From SAR202 cluster bacterium (GTDB lineage Bacteria > Chloroflexota > Dehalococcoidia > Lucifugimonadales > UBA3495): a DNA stretch of 48,204 nt. The translations under genes and the position numbers were made by a program. Below the pieces are notes generated by a model. That model was not told the DNA's origin. It made no database searches and worked only from the letters and a program-made list of their open reading frames with translations. Shown one piece after another: positions 25,373 to 32,826 of the stretch (positions within the stretch are counted from its first letter, which is position 1; each line of letters opens with the position of its first letter). The stretch spans positions 1 through 48,204 of the forward strand of contig VGZV01000017.1 in assembly GCA_016872385.1 (NCBI GenBank), read 5' to 3'.

Positions 25373-26551
25373 ATGCTCCCGCGCTACGACGTGCTAGTCG
25401 TTGGGGCGGGGGCGGCGGGCCTCATGTGCGCCATCGAAGCTGGAAACCGGGGGCGCCGAGTCCTGGCGCTGGACCACGCCAGCAAGGCTGGCAAGAAAAT
25501 CCTCGCCTCCGGCGGCGGGCGCTGCAACTTCACCAACCTTTACGCCGCGCCCGACGATTACCAGTCCCAAAACAGTTTCTTCTGCGTCTCGGCGTTGAGC
25601 CGCTACACGCCCCAGGACTTCATTGCCCTGGTGGAAAAGCACCGCATTCCCTACCATGAAAAGAAACTGGGACAGCTTTTTTGCAACGGTTCCGCCCAGG
25701 AAATTGTCCGCATGCTGCTGGATGAAGCCGAAGCGGCTGGCGCGACAATTCGATTGCCGTGCAAAATCACTAGCATCCAGTGCGCCGGCAGATTCCTGGC
25801 AGAAACAGACCTTGGGCCAGTGGCCGCCGATTCCCTGGTGGTAGCCACTGGCGGCCTGTCCATCCCCCAAATGGGCGCAACTGGCTTCGCCTATACCTTA
25901 GCCCGCCAATTTGGGCTGGACGTAACGCCGACCCGCCCAGCCTTGGTTCCCCTCACCGCCAGCGGCCAAAACCTGGAGTTTTGCAGAAAGCTGGCAGGAG
26001 TTTCTATTCCCTGCCTGGCTAGCTGTAACGGCGCCAGCTTTGCTGAAAACTTGCTCTTCACCCACCGGGGAGTCAGCGGCCCAGCAATCTTGCAAGTCTC
26101 TTCCCACTGGCAAGCGGGCGCACAGGTCCATATTGATCTGCTTCCAGGTCTTGACTGCCTTGCCCATTTGAAAGCGCAGCAAGCGGCCAGACCAAAAGCC
26201 GAGCTGCGGACCATTCTCTCTGGGCTGCTGCCCAGGCGCTTTGCCGAGGCTATGTGCGATACATCCCTCCCCAACCGCGCCATGGGCCAGCTTTCTCTTA
26301 AGGAACTGACGGCCATTGACCACGCGTTAAAGGATTGGAACATTCCCTGGGATGGGACGGAGGGCTACCGCAAGGCAGAGGTCACTCTGGGCGGAGTGGA
26401 CACCGCCTGCCTTTCGTCCAAGACCATGGGGGCATTAAAGACGCCCGGTCTTTTCTTTATTGGCGAAGCGGTGGACGTGACGGGACCCCTGGGAGGCTAC
26501 AATTTTCAGTGGGCTTGGGCCTCCGGTTACTGCGCCGGGCAGTACGCGTGA
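25373..26551 (+). CDS. HI0933-family FAD-dependent oxidoreductase
   Basis: 392-residue two-dinucleotide-binding flavoprotein: FAD loop VVGAGAAGLMCAIEAG near 9-24, KKILASGGGRCNFTN near 42-56, and C-terminal FFIGEAVDVTGPLGGYNF then QWAWASG. This is the BaiN/RdsA-like or HI0933 family; the electron acceptor is unknown. ATG 25373 is used; upstream open sequence is repeat. There is no clear ribosome site, perhaps because a family-E element inserted just upstream. Confidence 0.88.
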   Translation: MLPRYDVLVVGAGAAGLMCAIEAGNRGRRVLALDHASKAGKKILASGGGRCNFTNLYAAPDDYQSQNSFFCVSALSRYTPQDFIALVEKHRIPYHEKKLGQLFCNGSAQEIVRMLLDEAEAAGATIRLPCKITSIQCAGRFLAETDLGPVAADSLVVATGGLSIPQMGATGFAYTLARQFGLDVTPTRPALVPLTASGQNLEFCRKLAGVSIPCLASCNGASFAENLLFTHRGVSGPAILQVSSHWQAGAQVHIDLLPGLDCLAHLKAQQAARPKAELRTILSGLLPRRFAEAMCDTSLPNRAMGQLSLKELTAIDHALKDWNIPWDGTEGYRKAEVTLGGVDTACLSSKTMGALKTPGLFFIGEAVDVTGPLGGYNFQWAWASGYCAGQYA

Positions 26552-26716
26552 CTACAGTATTCTCCTCAAACGGGGTGTAACCCCCGCCGCCGTCCCAGGG
26601 TTATCCCTCTGACCATCCACTACCTTTGTCCCTAGAATGGGTAGCGGATTGCTGCCCAGGCAGACGGGCCGTGCCCAGGCAGGCATGGGAGCGGCCTTCC
26701 CAGGGGACAAAGACCA

Positions 26717-27748
26717 TTGGACTTGTTGCATAAATCCCGCTTTGTTGGCCCGCCGCACTCTCCCTTTGCCCAGGAGCGGCCATCGGCCAGTGGTCCCAAC
26801 GGCCATCATTCCGGCCAGTCCACCACTACCGATTTCCAGCGTCGCGTTGACCAGCTGATTGAAAACGTCTCCCAGGTGGTGGTCACCTCGCCTAAGAACC
26901 TGCGGCTGGCCTTGCTGGGACTGTTTGCCCAGGGCCATGTTTTGCTGGAGGACCTGCCCGGCGTGGGCAAGACCCTGCTGGCCAAGACCATCGCCGCATC
27001 TATTGACGGCAAGTTCTCCCGTATTCAGTTCACCCCGGACTTGCTGCCCAGCGACATCACTGGCACCTCGGTCTTTGACCTGCGGCAGCAGACCTTCCAG
27101 TTTGTGCCCGGCCCCATCTTCGCCAACGTGGTGGTGGCGGACGAATTGAACCGCTCCGGCCCGCGCACGCAGTCGGCCTTGCTGGAGGCAATGGCAGAAT
27201 ATCAGGTCACCGCCGATGGGGCAGCCATGCCTTTGCCCCGGCCTTTTGTGGTCATAGCTACCCAGAATCTTATCGAAAGCTCCGGCACCTACCCACTGCC
27301 CAACTCCCAGCTGGACCGCTTCATGGTCTCCATGACCTTGGGCCTGCCTACGCCGGAACAGGAATTGGAAATTCTCCGCCGGGCCGAACATGGCCTGGCA
27401 GAAGTCCATCCGGTGTTTACCACCGAGCAGGTGGCAGAGCTGCAAGGGGAAGTGCTTAGCGTAGCGGCGGCGGCGCCGGTGCAGCGGTACATCGTCAACC
27501 TGGCGGCTGCTTCCCGCGCCTGTGACTACCTGTCGGTGGGGGTCAGCCCCCGCGGCTCTGCGGCCCTGCTGCGGGCATGCCAGGCCTGGGCCGCCTTTGC
27601 CGGGCGTTGCTTTGTGGTGCCGGAGGACGTACAGGAACTGGCCCCTTACGTGTGGGGGCACCGGGTGATGTTCCGGGATGAGCAGGGTGTTGCCTCTGGC
27701 CGGGAGGCTGTTGTCCGCCTGCTCAAGACTGTGCCGGTGCCGGTGTGA
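26717..27748 (+). CDS. MoxR-type AAA ATPase
   Basis: 343 residues; Walker A PGVGKT at 81-86, Walker B VVVADELNR near 137-145, sensor I VIATQNLIESSGTYPLP. MoxR ATPases act as chaperones, usually with DUF58 proteins that carry von Willebrand-like folds, in assembly of membrane complexes. No ATG precedes the conserved core; TTG 26717 with AGGGGA upstream is the best start. It heads a four-gene plus-strand run with DUF58, DUF2511 and TgpA-N. Confidence 0.9.
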   Translation: MDLLHKSRFVGPPHSPFAQERPSASGPNGHHSGQSTTTDFQRRVDQLIENVSQVVVTSPKNLRLALLGLFAQGHVLLEDLPGVGKTLLAKTIAASIDGKFSRIQFTPDLLPSDITGTSVFDLRQQTFQFVPGPIFANVVVADELNRSGPRTQSALLEAMAEYQVTADGAAMPLPRPFVVIATQNLIESSGTYPLPNSQLDRFMVSMTLGLPTPEQELEILRRAEHGLAEVHPVFTTEQVAELQGEVLSVAAAAPVQRYIVNLAAASRACDYLSVGVSPRGSAALLRACQAWAAFAGRCFVVPEDVQELAPYVWGHRVMFRDEQGVASGREAVVRLLKTVPVPV

Positions 27749-27755
27749 ATGAAGC

Positions 27756-27839
27756 AGTCAGTTATCAGCTATCAGCTATCAGACCCCACACCCCAGGGCG
27801 GGGTGGGGTCTGATAGCTGAGGGCTGAAAGCTGATAGCT
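27756..27839. repeat. TATCAGC repeat, copy 1
   Basis: GTCAGTTATCAGCTATCAGC and inverted CTGATAGCTGAGGGCTG flank a CCCCACACC..GGTGGGG stem. Similar units are near 31270-31330, 32340-32380 and 32738-32822. It fills the gap between the MoxR and DUF58 genes. Confidence 0.65.
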
Positions 27840-29096
27840 ATGATAACCACCAAAGGGGCGGCGCTCCTGGTCATCGCCGTTCTGGTGTTTCTCCTGGGGC
27901 GGCTGACCCAGGTGGGCTGGCTTTACCTGGTGGACGCTGTGTTGTGGGGGATGCTGCTTTTTTCTGCCGTTTTACCCTGGCTCAGCGTTGCGTTCCTGAA
28001 AGCAGAGCGCAAGGTAGAACTGCCCGGCGCTGCCCAGGGCCGTGTTTGGCCTTCAGAAGGCGATACCGTCCATATCGGGCTGACCCTGCGCAACGATGCT
28101 TTCTGGCCCCGCTTTTTCCTGAACTTGTCTTACTTCTGTCCCCTGGCCGGTCCGGCCCAGCGGGTGCGCCGGTTCTTTCTGTCCCGCCTGCCGGGAGCAG
28201 GCTCTTTTCAGTTGCCCACTACCCTGTCTGCCTACCAGCGGGGAATGCACCAACTGGGGCCGGTGGTGGCCGAGTCCCGCGCTCCCTTTGGACTGTTCCG
28301 CAGGTGGGTGCAGTTATCCCAGCCCCAGCCAGTGCTGGTCTATCCCCAAATTCATCCGCTGCGCCGGCTGGAACTGGTGGATGAGCTTTCCCAGACGGCG
28401 GCCCATTCCCGCCCGTCGCGTATTGGGTTGGACACTGCCGGTTCCCGCCCCTACGTGCCCGGCGATCCCCGGCGGCACATTCATTGGCGCAACACTGCCC
28501 GGGCGGGTCGGCCCATGGTGCGGGAGATGGAGGACCCCAGCGACCGCTCCTTGCACCTGCTGTTTGATGCTACCCAGGTCTGGGGCGAGGACCGGGAGAC
28601 TACCCTGGAGTACGCCATAAAAATTATCGTCAGCGTTGCCGACTACGCCCGGCGCCGTGGCGTTCCCGTGCAAGTTTGGGGCGGCGGTCTTGGTGATGCT
28701 TCCACCGGCAACCCGGCTTCAGAAATGCTGTGGCAGCAGCTGTTGCACCGCCTGGCCCTGGCTGCGCCGGAAGATGGTCCCAGCCTGGCATATTCCGTTG
28801 GCAAGCTGCCTCCGGGATCCCATGCTCTTGCGGTGGTTTCAGCTGGCGACCAACAGGGCATCAAAGCATTGAGACTGGCTGCCCCCACGCTGGAACGCCT
28901 GACAGTGGTGGCTCTGAAAGATTTTGGGGAACTTGCTCCTCCAGAGGATAACCTGGCCGCTTTGCGCCAGGCGCGCGCCGTGGTGTTGCGCTGCGGCCCC
29001 GGCCAACTCCAGGACGCCTGGCACAACCTGGAAGATTCGGGCGGCGGCAGTGCAGCTTCTGCCCCGTTGTCCCGGCAAGGAGGATGGCAGCCATGA
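27840..29096 (+). CDS. DUF58 membrane protein
   Basis: 418 residues: two N-terminal membrane helices (about 8-50), a beta-rich segment, then the DUF58 signature SRPYVPGDPRRHIHWRNTAR (about 201-220) and a vWA-like C-terminal domain with FDATQVW. It works with MoxR in the known pairing. The stop overlaps the next gene (ATGA). AAGGAGG near its end serves the following gene. Confidence 0.88.
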   Translation: MITTKGAALLVIAVLVFLLGRLTQVGWLYLVDAVLWGMLLFSAVLPWLSVAFLKAERKVELPGAAQGRVWPSEGDTVHIGLTLRNDAFWPRFFLNLSYFCPLAGPAQRVRRFFLSRLPGAGSFQLPTTLSAYQRGMHQLGPVVAESRAPFGLFRRWVQLSQPQPVLVYPQIHPLRRLELVDELSQTAAHSRPSRIGLDTAGSRPYVPGDPRRHIHWRNTARAGRPMVREMEDPSDRSLHLLFDATQVWGEDRETTLEYAIKIIVSVADYARRRGVPVQVWGGGLGDASTGNPASEMLWQQLLHRLALAAPEDGPSLAYSVGKLPPGSHALAVVSAGDQQGIKALRLAAPTLERLTVVALKDFGELAPPEDNLAALRQARAVVLRCGPGQLQDAWHNLEDSGGGSAASAPLSRQGGWQP

Positions 29097-29629
29097 GCCA
29101 TAAAGTTGTGGAAAGTCCTCCCTGGGGCACTGGTTCATTTTGGGTCTCGTCATTCCGGCGTAATCCGGAATCCAGAGGGCGCTTGCGCCAGGTTGCTATC
29201 TGGACACCGGCTTTCGCCGGTGTGACGGTTAGGCTCTGCTGCACCCTTCAGCGCAAACTGACCCACTATCTCCCCCGGCTGCCTTTTGCAAAAGGGATAT
29301 GGAGGAATTTGGGCCTCGCTGCCTTCTTTGCTATGTGCGTTGTGCTGCTGGCCGCTTGCGGCGATTCCGGGTTGCAAGTGAGCAAGGCCCAGTACGGTGA
29401 TGCATGGCCCTTCGCCGTGGACGAGGGTGTGGTGGACTGTGTTAAGTCCTCGGGAGGCAGGGTGCACAGCGCCATTTTCAAGACCGGCGGCAAAGTTTAT
29501 GGCCTCAACGTTGTGGCTGAAGGGCGAGACTACCTTCCGCTGGAACCCATCTGGCGGAATGATCCTCAGCGCCCAGGCCAGCCCTTGAGCCTGGATCCCA
29601 TGATCAAGCTGGCGCTGGAACAATGCTGA
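29093..29629 (+). CDS. DUF2511-like lipoprotein with repeat-encoded N-terminal extension
   Basis: The conserved part is a lipoprotein: hydrophobic segment LGLAAFFAMCVVLLAAC with lipobox cysteine C89, then VSKAQYGDAWPFAVDEGVVD ... EPIWRNDPQRPG matching DUF2511. From the only good start (ATG 29093, AGGAGG upstream, overlapping the DUF58 stop), about 70 residues precede the signal segment, and residues 14-57 are encoded by a MITE (29131-29265). The element has therefore split ribosome site and start from the signal peptide without closing the frame. Export may be impaired, or an internal TTG 29309 may be used. Confidence 0.7.
   Translation: MSHKVVESPPWGTGSFWVSSFRRNPESRGRLRQVAIWTPAFAGVTVRLCCTLQRKLTHYLPRLPFAKGIWRNLGLAAFFAMCVVLLAACGDSGLQVSKAQYGDAWPFAVDEGVVDCVKSSGGRVHSAIFKTGGKVYGLNVVAEGRDYLPLEPIWRNDPQRPGQPLSLDPMIKLALEQC
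29131..29265. mobile_element. MITE family M1, copy A, inside a gene
   Basis: About 135 bp. Ends TGGTTCATTTTG / CAAACTGACCCA are inverted. Two hairpins: TTCCGGC-GTAA-TCCGGAA and CACCGGC-TTTC-GCCGGTG, separated by TCCAG...CTGG. Same layout at 30454-30590 and 39506-39641. It lies within the DUF2511 reading frame. Confidence 0.8.
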
Positions 29630-30417
29630 ACCGGTTGGGCCGCACTCTGAGGACCTGGCGGGGCCAGGTATTTTCCGCCCGGGTGGAAGAGTCGCCCCGG
29701 CTGTGGCTCATTGGGCTGGCTTTTTTGTGGCTGGCTGCCGTGTCGCTGCTGCGGGCCGGCGGCACACCCTGGCTAGCCCTGGCGGGCGGCCTGGCGGGCA
29801 CTGCCGGTTACGGTGTGAGCTGGCTGCGTCGGCGCCATCACTCCCGGGTCTGGCCTCTAGCCATTGCGGGCCTGGTCATCGCTCTCTCCTTCGTCATGCG
29901 CTCCCAAATGTTGGAGGCATTCACCGGCAACTGGCTGCCCCTGGGCCACTTTTTGCTGCTGGTGCAGGCCCTTGCCAGTTTTGACCTGCGCACCCGGGGA
30001 GGTCTTTACACCACCCTGGCCTTCAGCGGCATTATTCTGTTCTTCTCCGGCCAGCAGGCCTTCACTGCCAGCTTTGGCATATTCTTTGTCTGCTTTGTGG
30101 TGCTGTTGCTGGCCTTCTTGGCGGTGGCGTTTCTGGAAGATGGGTTGCGGGGCGCGCAAGTCTTTTGGGCGCGCCGTCAGCCCACCGTGTTGCTCTACTG
30201 GATAGGTTCGGTATGCGCCGTATTCACCCTGTCCTGGCTGGCTTTCTGGCTAATGCCGCGCGGCCATGACGAGTTGCTTGGCGACCGGCAAGTGGCCATT
30301 CTGCCCTTTTCCGGGCAGACCGAACTGCACGTGGACTTCGGCCATCTGCCGCCGGCGGCTTACCAGCCCATCGGCAAGGAAGCCTTCGCCATCATGCAGG
30401 AGATGAAAATTTTTTAA
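29623..30417 (+). CDS. TgpA N-terminal (DUF3488) membrane protein, truncated
   Basis: 264 residues with about six membrane helices followed by PFSGQTELHVDFGHLPPAAY, the start of the periplasmic part seen in DUF3488-transglutaminase proteins. Family members are usually 650-750 residues with a transglutaminase core; here the frame ends at TAA after MQEMKIF and no continuation is found before the M1 element at 30454. It overlaps the DUF2511 stop by 7 bp and is last in the MoxR operon. Likely a decayed or shortened TgpA; a functional short form is possible. Confidence 0.75.
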   Translation: MLNRLGRTLRTWRGQVFSARVEESPRLWLIGLAFLWLAAVSLLRAGGTPWLALAGGLAGTAGYGVSWLRRRHHSRVWPLAIAGLVIALSFVMRSQMLEAFTGNWLPLGHFLLLVQALASFDLRTRGGLYTTLAFSGIILFFSGQQAFTASFGIFFVCFVVLLLAFLAVAFLEDGLRGAQVFWARRQPTVLLYWIGSVCAVFTLSWLAFWLMPRGHDELLGDRQVAILPFSGQTELHVDFGHLPPAAYQPIGKEAFAIMQEMKIF

Positions 30418-30453
30418 TGGTAGCGTCAGTCCCGGCATCTGATATAATTGGAC

Positions 30454-30590
30454 AAGGTCAATGAGCTTCTCGTTATTCCGGCGCAAGCCGGAATCCAGCA
30501 GCGTACCCCAGCCCCACCTTCATCTGGGCACCGGCGAAAGCCGGTGTGACGATGGGAACCTTGACTTTCTGCCACGGCAAACTGGCCCAC
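30454..30590. mobile_element. MITE family M1, copy B
   Basis: About 137 bp with hairpins TTCCGGC-GCAA-GCCGGAA and CACCGGC-GAAA-GCCGGTG. The second loop is GAAA where copies A and D have TTTC, so the loop is inverted within an unchanged stem. It lies 37 bp after the truncated TgpA stop. Confidence 0.8.
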
Positions 30591-30661
30591 TTTTGTATGA
30601 TTGGGCCAATTGACTCAACGGATGGCGAGCGTAATAAGCTGACTGAGGTACAGGGCCGGCG

Positions 30662-31267
30662 ATGGAGCAACCTCCAATCGGTCACCCTGGGACAGCAATA
30701 ATAGACTCCAGCCAGGACAATGGACACCTGGCTGTAAAAGCCACGGTGGTGGTCGCCCTCAATTCTCCCGTTCTTGTGCTCAACCTCAACTACGTCCCCA
30801 TCAACGTCTGCTCCGTGCGCCGGGCCATTATTCTGCTGGACAAGGGCAAGGCGGAACTCCTGGAAAACCACCGCGGCCAGGTCCGCACAGTAAGCCGGTT
30901 AATTGATGCCCCTTCCATCATCCGCCTGGTATATCTGGTGAAGAAGCCGCTGGCTCCCCGCAAGCTCTCCAAAAAGGAGATATTCCTGCGGGATCAGTTC
31001 ACCTGCCAGTATTGCGGCAAGCGCACCCAGAACCTTACCCTGGACCACGTGGTGCCCCGCCGCCAGCGCGGCAGCCACACCTGGGAAAACGTGGTGGCCG
31101 CCTGTCCCCGCTGCAACCTGCACAAGGCAGGCCGCACCCCGGACGAAGCCAATATGCGGCTGATGCGCCAGCCCAAAGCCCCTCAGCCCAACCCCTACCG
31201 GATGCTCCAGAGCCGGACTATTCTGGAGGAGTGGCGGCCCTACATCCCCTGGAGCGTGGCGGGATAG
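30662..31267 (+). CDS. HNH endonuclease
   Basis: 201 residues; conserved N-terminal part VVALNSPVLVLNLNYVPINV and the HNH core with C-x2-C (CQYCGK), LTLDHVVPRRQRG, and C-x2-C (CPRCNLHKAG). This is the common chromosomal 'LNLNYxP' HNH family of unknown role, not a homing or restriction enzyme by context. ATG 30662 adds about 25 residues before the conserved start; an internal start is possible. Confidence 0.88.
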   Translation: MEQPPIGHPGTAIIDSSQDNGHLAVKATVVVALNSPVLVLNLNYVPINVCSVRRAIILLDKGKAELLENHRGQVRTVSRLIDAPSIIRLVYLVKKPLAPRKLSKKEIFLRDQFTCQYCGKRTQNLTLDHVVPRRQRGSHTWENVVAACPRCNLHKAGRTPDEANMRLMRQPKAPQPNPYRMLQSRTILEEWRPYIPWSVAG

Positions 31268-31327
31268 CGCCGTCAGCCATCAGTCCCCATCATCCCCCCG
31301 AAGAGCGTGAGGTCTGAAAGCTGATAG

Positions 31328-32338
31328 CTAGCCCCCGGCTGGCACCTTCAGCATCAGCACTTCCATCGCCAAGCGGGGGCTGGCGTTGCGCTCCAGGGCG
31401 TCCAGGGATTGGTACAGGGCTTTGATAAATTCAACCACCTGGGGAGTGGTCAACTGGGCCGCCTGCAGCCGCAGCTCCGAAAGCCGTTCCTGGTCCTGGA
31501 CGTAAGCCTCCACTCCCTCCTTCACCAGCAGCAGGTCCCGCCACCAGCGCAGCCACAGATACAGCGTGGCGCGGGCCGGTTCCCGGTCCCGGGAGAAACG
31601 GGCCGCCAGATCGGCGGCGTAGCTGAAACGTCCCTCCAGCCCGGCCTGGCAAATTTGCCGCACCTGTTCCAGCTCTGCCTCCCGCTGCTCCAAATAGTCT
31701 GGATCCGTCAGGGCGTTAAAGGCCCAACCCAGGCAGCCGCGGGAGAGTCGGGCCAGCCGCTCCGCCTGCTCTGGACTGGTCTGGGGCCTGGCGGCCAGCG
31801 CCGCGGCCACCTGGTGTTTGGCCAGGGGGCGTAAATCCAGGGAGCGGCAGCGGGAACGAATAGTAGGCAGCAGGGAATCTGCGTCGGTGGTCAGCAGCAG
31901 CAATAGCACCTGGGGCGGCGGCTCCTCCAGGGTCTTGAGCAGGGCGTTGGCCGCCTCGGCGCTCATTGCCTCCGCCCCATCAAAAATAATCACCGTGCAT
32001 TTGCCTTCGTAGGGCTTCAAGCTGGCCTGGCGCAGTGCCTCTCGCACATCGCCGATGCCAATGACGGTGCGAGTGGGGCCGCCATCTTGGCCCTGGCCTA
32101 CGCCCACCACACGCACGTCGGCGTGCTGCCCCAGGGCGATGCGGCGGCACTGGGTGCAACTGCCGCAGGGCGCGCCAAGTCCTGCCAGGCAGTTAACGGC
32201 TTGCGCCAGCGCCAGGGCCAAAGCCATTTTCCCCACGTGGGGCGGCCCCGCCAGCAGGTAAGCGTGGGCCAGCCGCCCCTGCGTGAGGGCCGGCTCCAGT
32301 TGGCGCAGCAGGTGGTCTTGTCCGTGGATGGGCCACAT
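31328..32338 (-). CDS. holB: DNA polymerase III subunit delta'
   Basis: 336-residue clamp-loader subunit: GQDHLLRQLEPALTQGRLAH and AYLLAGPPHVGKM near 6-39, a zinc module with C-x2-C-x2-C (CGSCTQC), then IFDGAEAMSAEAANALLKTL and EEPPPQVLLLLLTTD and SLLPTIRSRC. Walker A ends GKM rather than GKT/S, consistent with a subunit that does not hydrolyse ATP. Start ATG 32338 abuts a TATCAGC repeat, leaving no clear ribosome site. Partner of HolA at the left of the window. Confidence 0.92.
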   Translation of the reverse strand: MWPIHGQDHLLRQLEPALTQGRLAHAYLLAGPPHVGKMALALALAQAVNCLAGLGAPCGSCTQCRRIALGQHADVRVVGVGQGQDGGPTRTVIGIGDVREALRQASLKPYEGKCTVIIFDGAEAMSAEAANALLKTLEEPPPQVLLLLLTTDADSLLPTIRSRCRSLDLRPLAKHQVAAALAARPQTSPEQAERLARLSRGCLGWAFNALTDPDYLEQREAELEQVRQICQAGLEGRFSYAADLAARFSRDREPARATLYLWLRWWRDLLLVKEGVEAYVQDQERLSELRLQAAQLTTPQVVEFIKALYQSLDALERNASPRLAMEVLMLKVPAGG

Positions 32339-32339
32339 A

Positions 32340-32380
32340 AGAGCTATCAGCGGTCAGTAATCAGTAATCAGCTTTTAGCT
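32340..32380. repeat. TATCAGC repeat, copy 3
   Basis: GAGCTATCAGCGGTCAGTAA then TCAGTAATCAGCTTTTAGCT. It spans the 41 bp between holB start and the four-helix gene and contributes that gene's TAA stop. Confidence 0.6.
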
Positions 32381-32716
32381 CTCGGCCTTGAGCCTCTGGA
32401 TAAGCGTGGCAAGCATTCTTTTCACCTGGGTTACTTCTCCGGCAAGGTAATTGTATTCGTCATTACTCAACATGGTCAGGTCCCGCGCAAGCAAGAGGTG
32501 GCACTCCAGTTCGCTGGCGGAACCCATTGCAATGTTCAGGAAACGGGAGAGTTCAGCGTTGCCGTCTCTGCCGCAGCCCTCGGCGATGTTGGCGGGGATG
32601 GAAGCGCAGGAGCGGCGTACCTGGCTAGTCAGACCATAAAGTTCGTCCTTGGGAAAGCTGGAAGTTGCTTGATAGATCGCTAGAGTCAATTGATGGCTCC
32701 GCTCCCAAACCTTCAA
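32375..32716 (-). CDS. Four-helix-bundle protein (23S rRNA intervening-sequence type)
   Basis: 113 residues: KVWERSHQLTLAIYQATSSF, LTSQVRRSCASIPANIAEG, ELSRFLNIAMGSASELECHL - the S23/four-helix family, function unknown. The conserved start (usually M-RDFRxLxVW) is present as RDFRQLKVW but begins with CTG (32734); the annotated start is TTG 32716. A TATCAGC repeat lies immediately upstream, so the original ATG may have been lost by insertion. Confidence 0.8.
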   Translation of the reverse strand: MKVWERSHQLTLAIYQATSSFPKDELYGLTSQVRRSCASIPANIAEGCGRDGNAELSRFLNIAMGSASELECHLLLARDLTMLSNDEYNYLAGEVTQVKRMLATLIQRLKAES

Positions 32717-32737
32717 TTGCCTGAAATCGCGCAGATA

Positions 32738-32822
32738 AAGCCGTCAACCGTCAGCCATCAGGCCACGTCCTGCCCTGGTGGGTTGGAAGAGCTAAAAGCT
32801 GATTACTGATGGCTGACAGATG
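32738..32822. repeat. TATCAGC repeat, copy 4
   Basis: GCCGTCAACCGTCAGCCATC is inversely repeated by GATTACTGATGGCTGAC around a short GC-rich loop. It separates lysA from the four-helix gene. Confidence 0.6.
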
Positions 32823-32826
32823 GAAG

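Noticed and set aside
30440..30460. TATAAT box upstream of the HNH gene
   Set aside because: GATATAATTGG lies at the edge of an M1 element about 210 bp from the gene, and no -35 with proper spacing was found.
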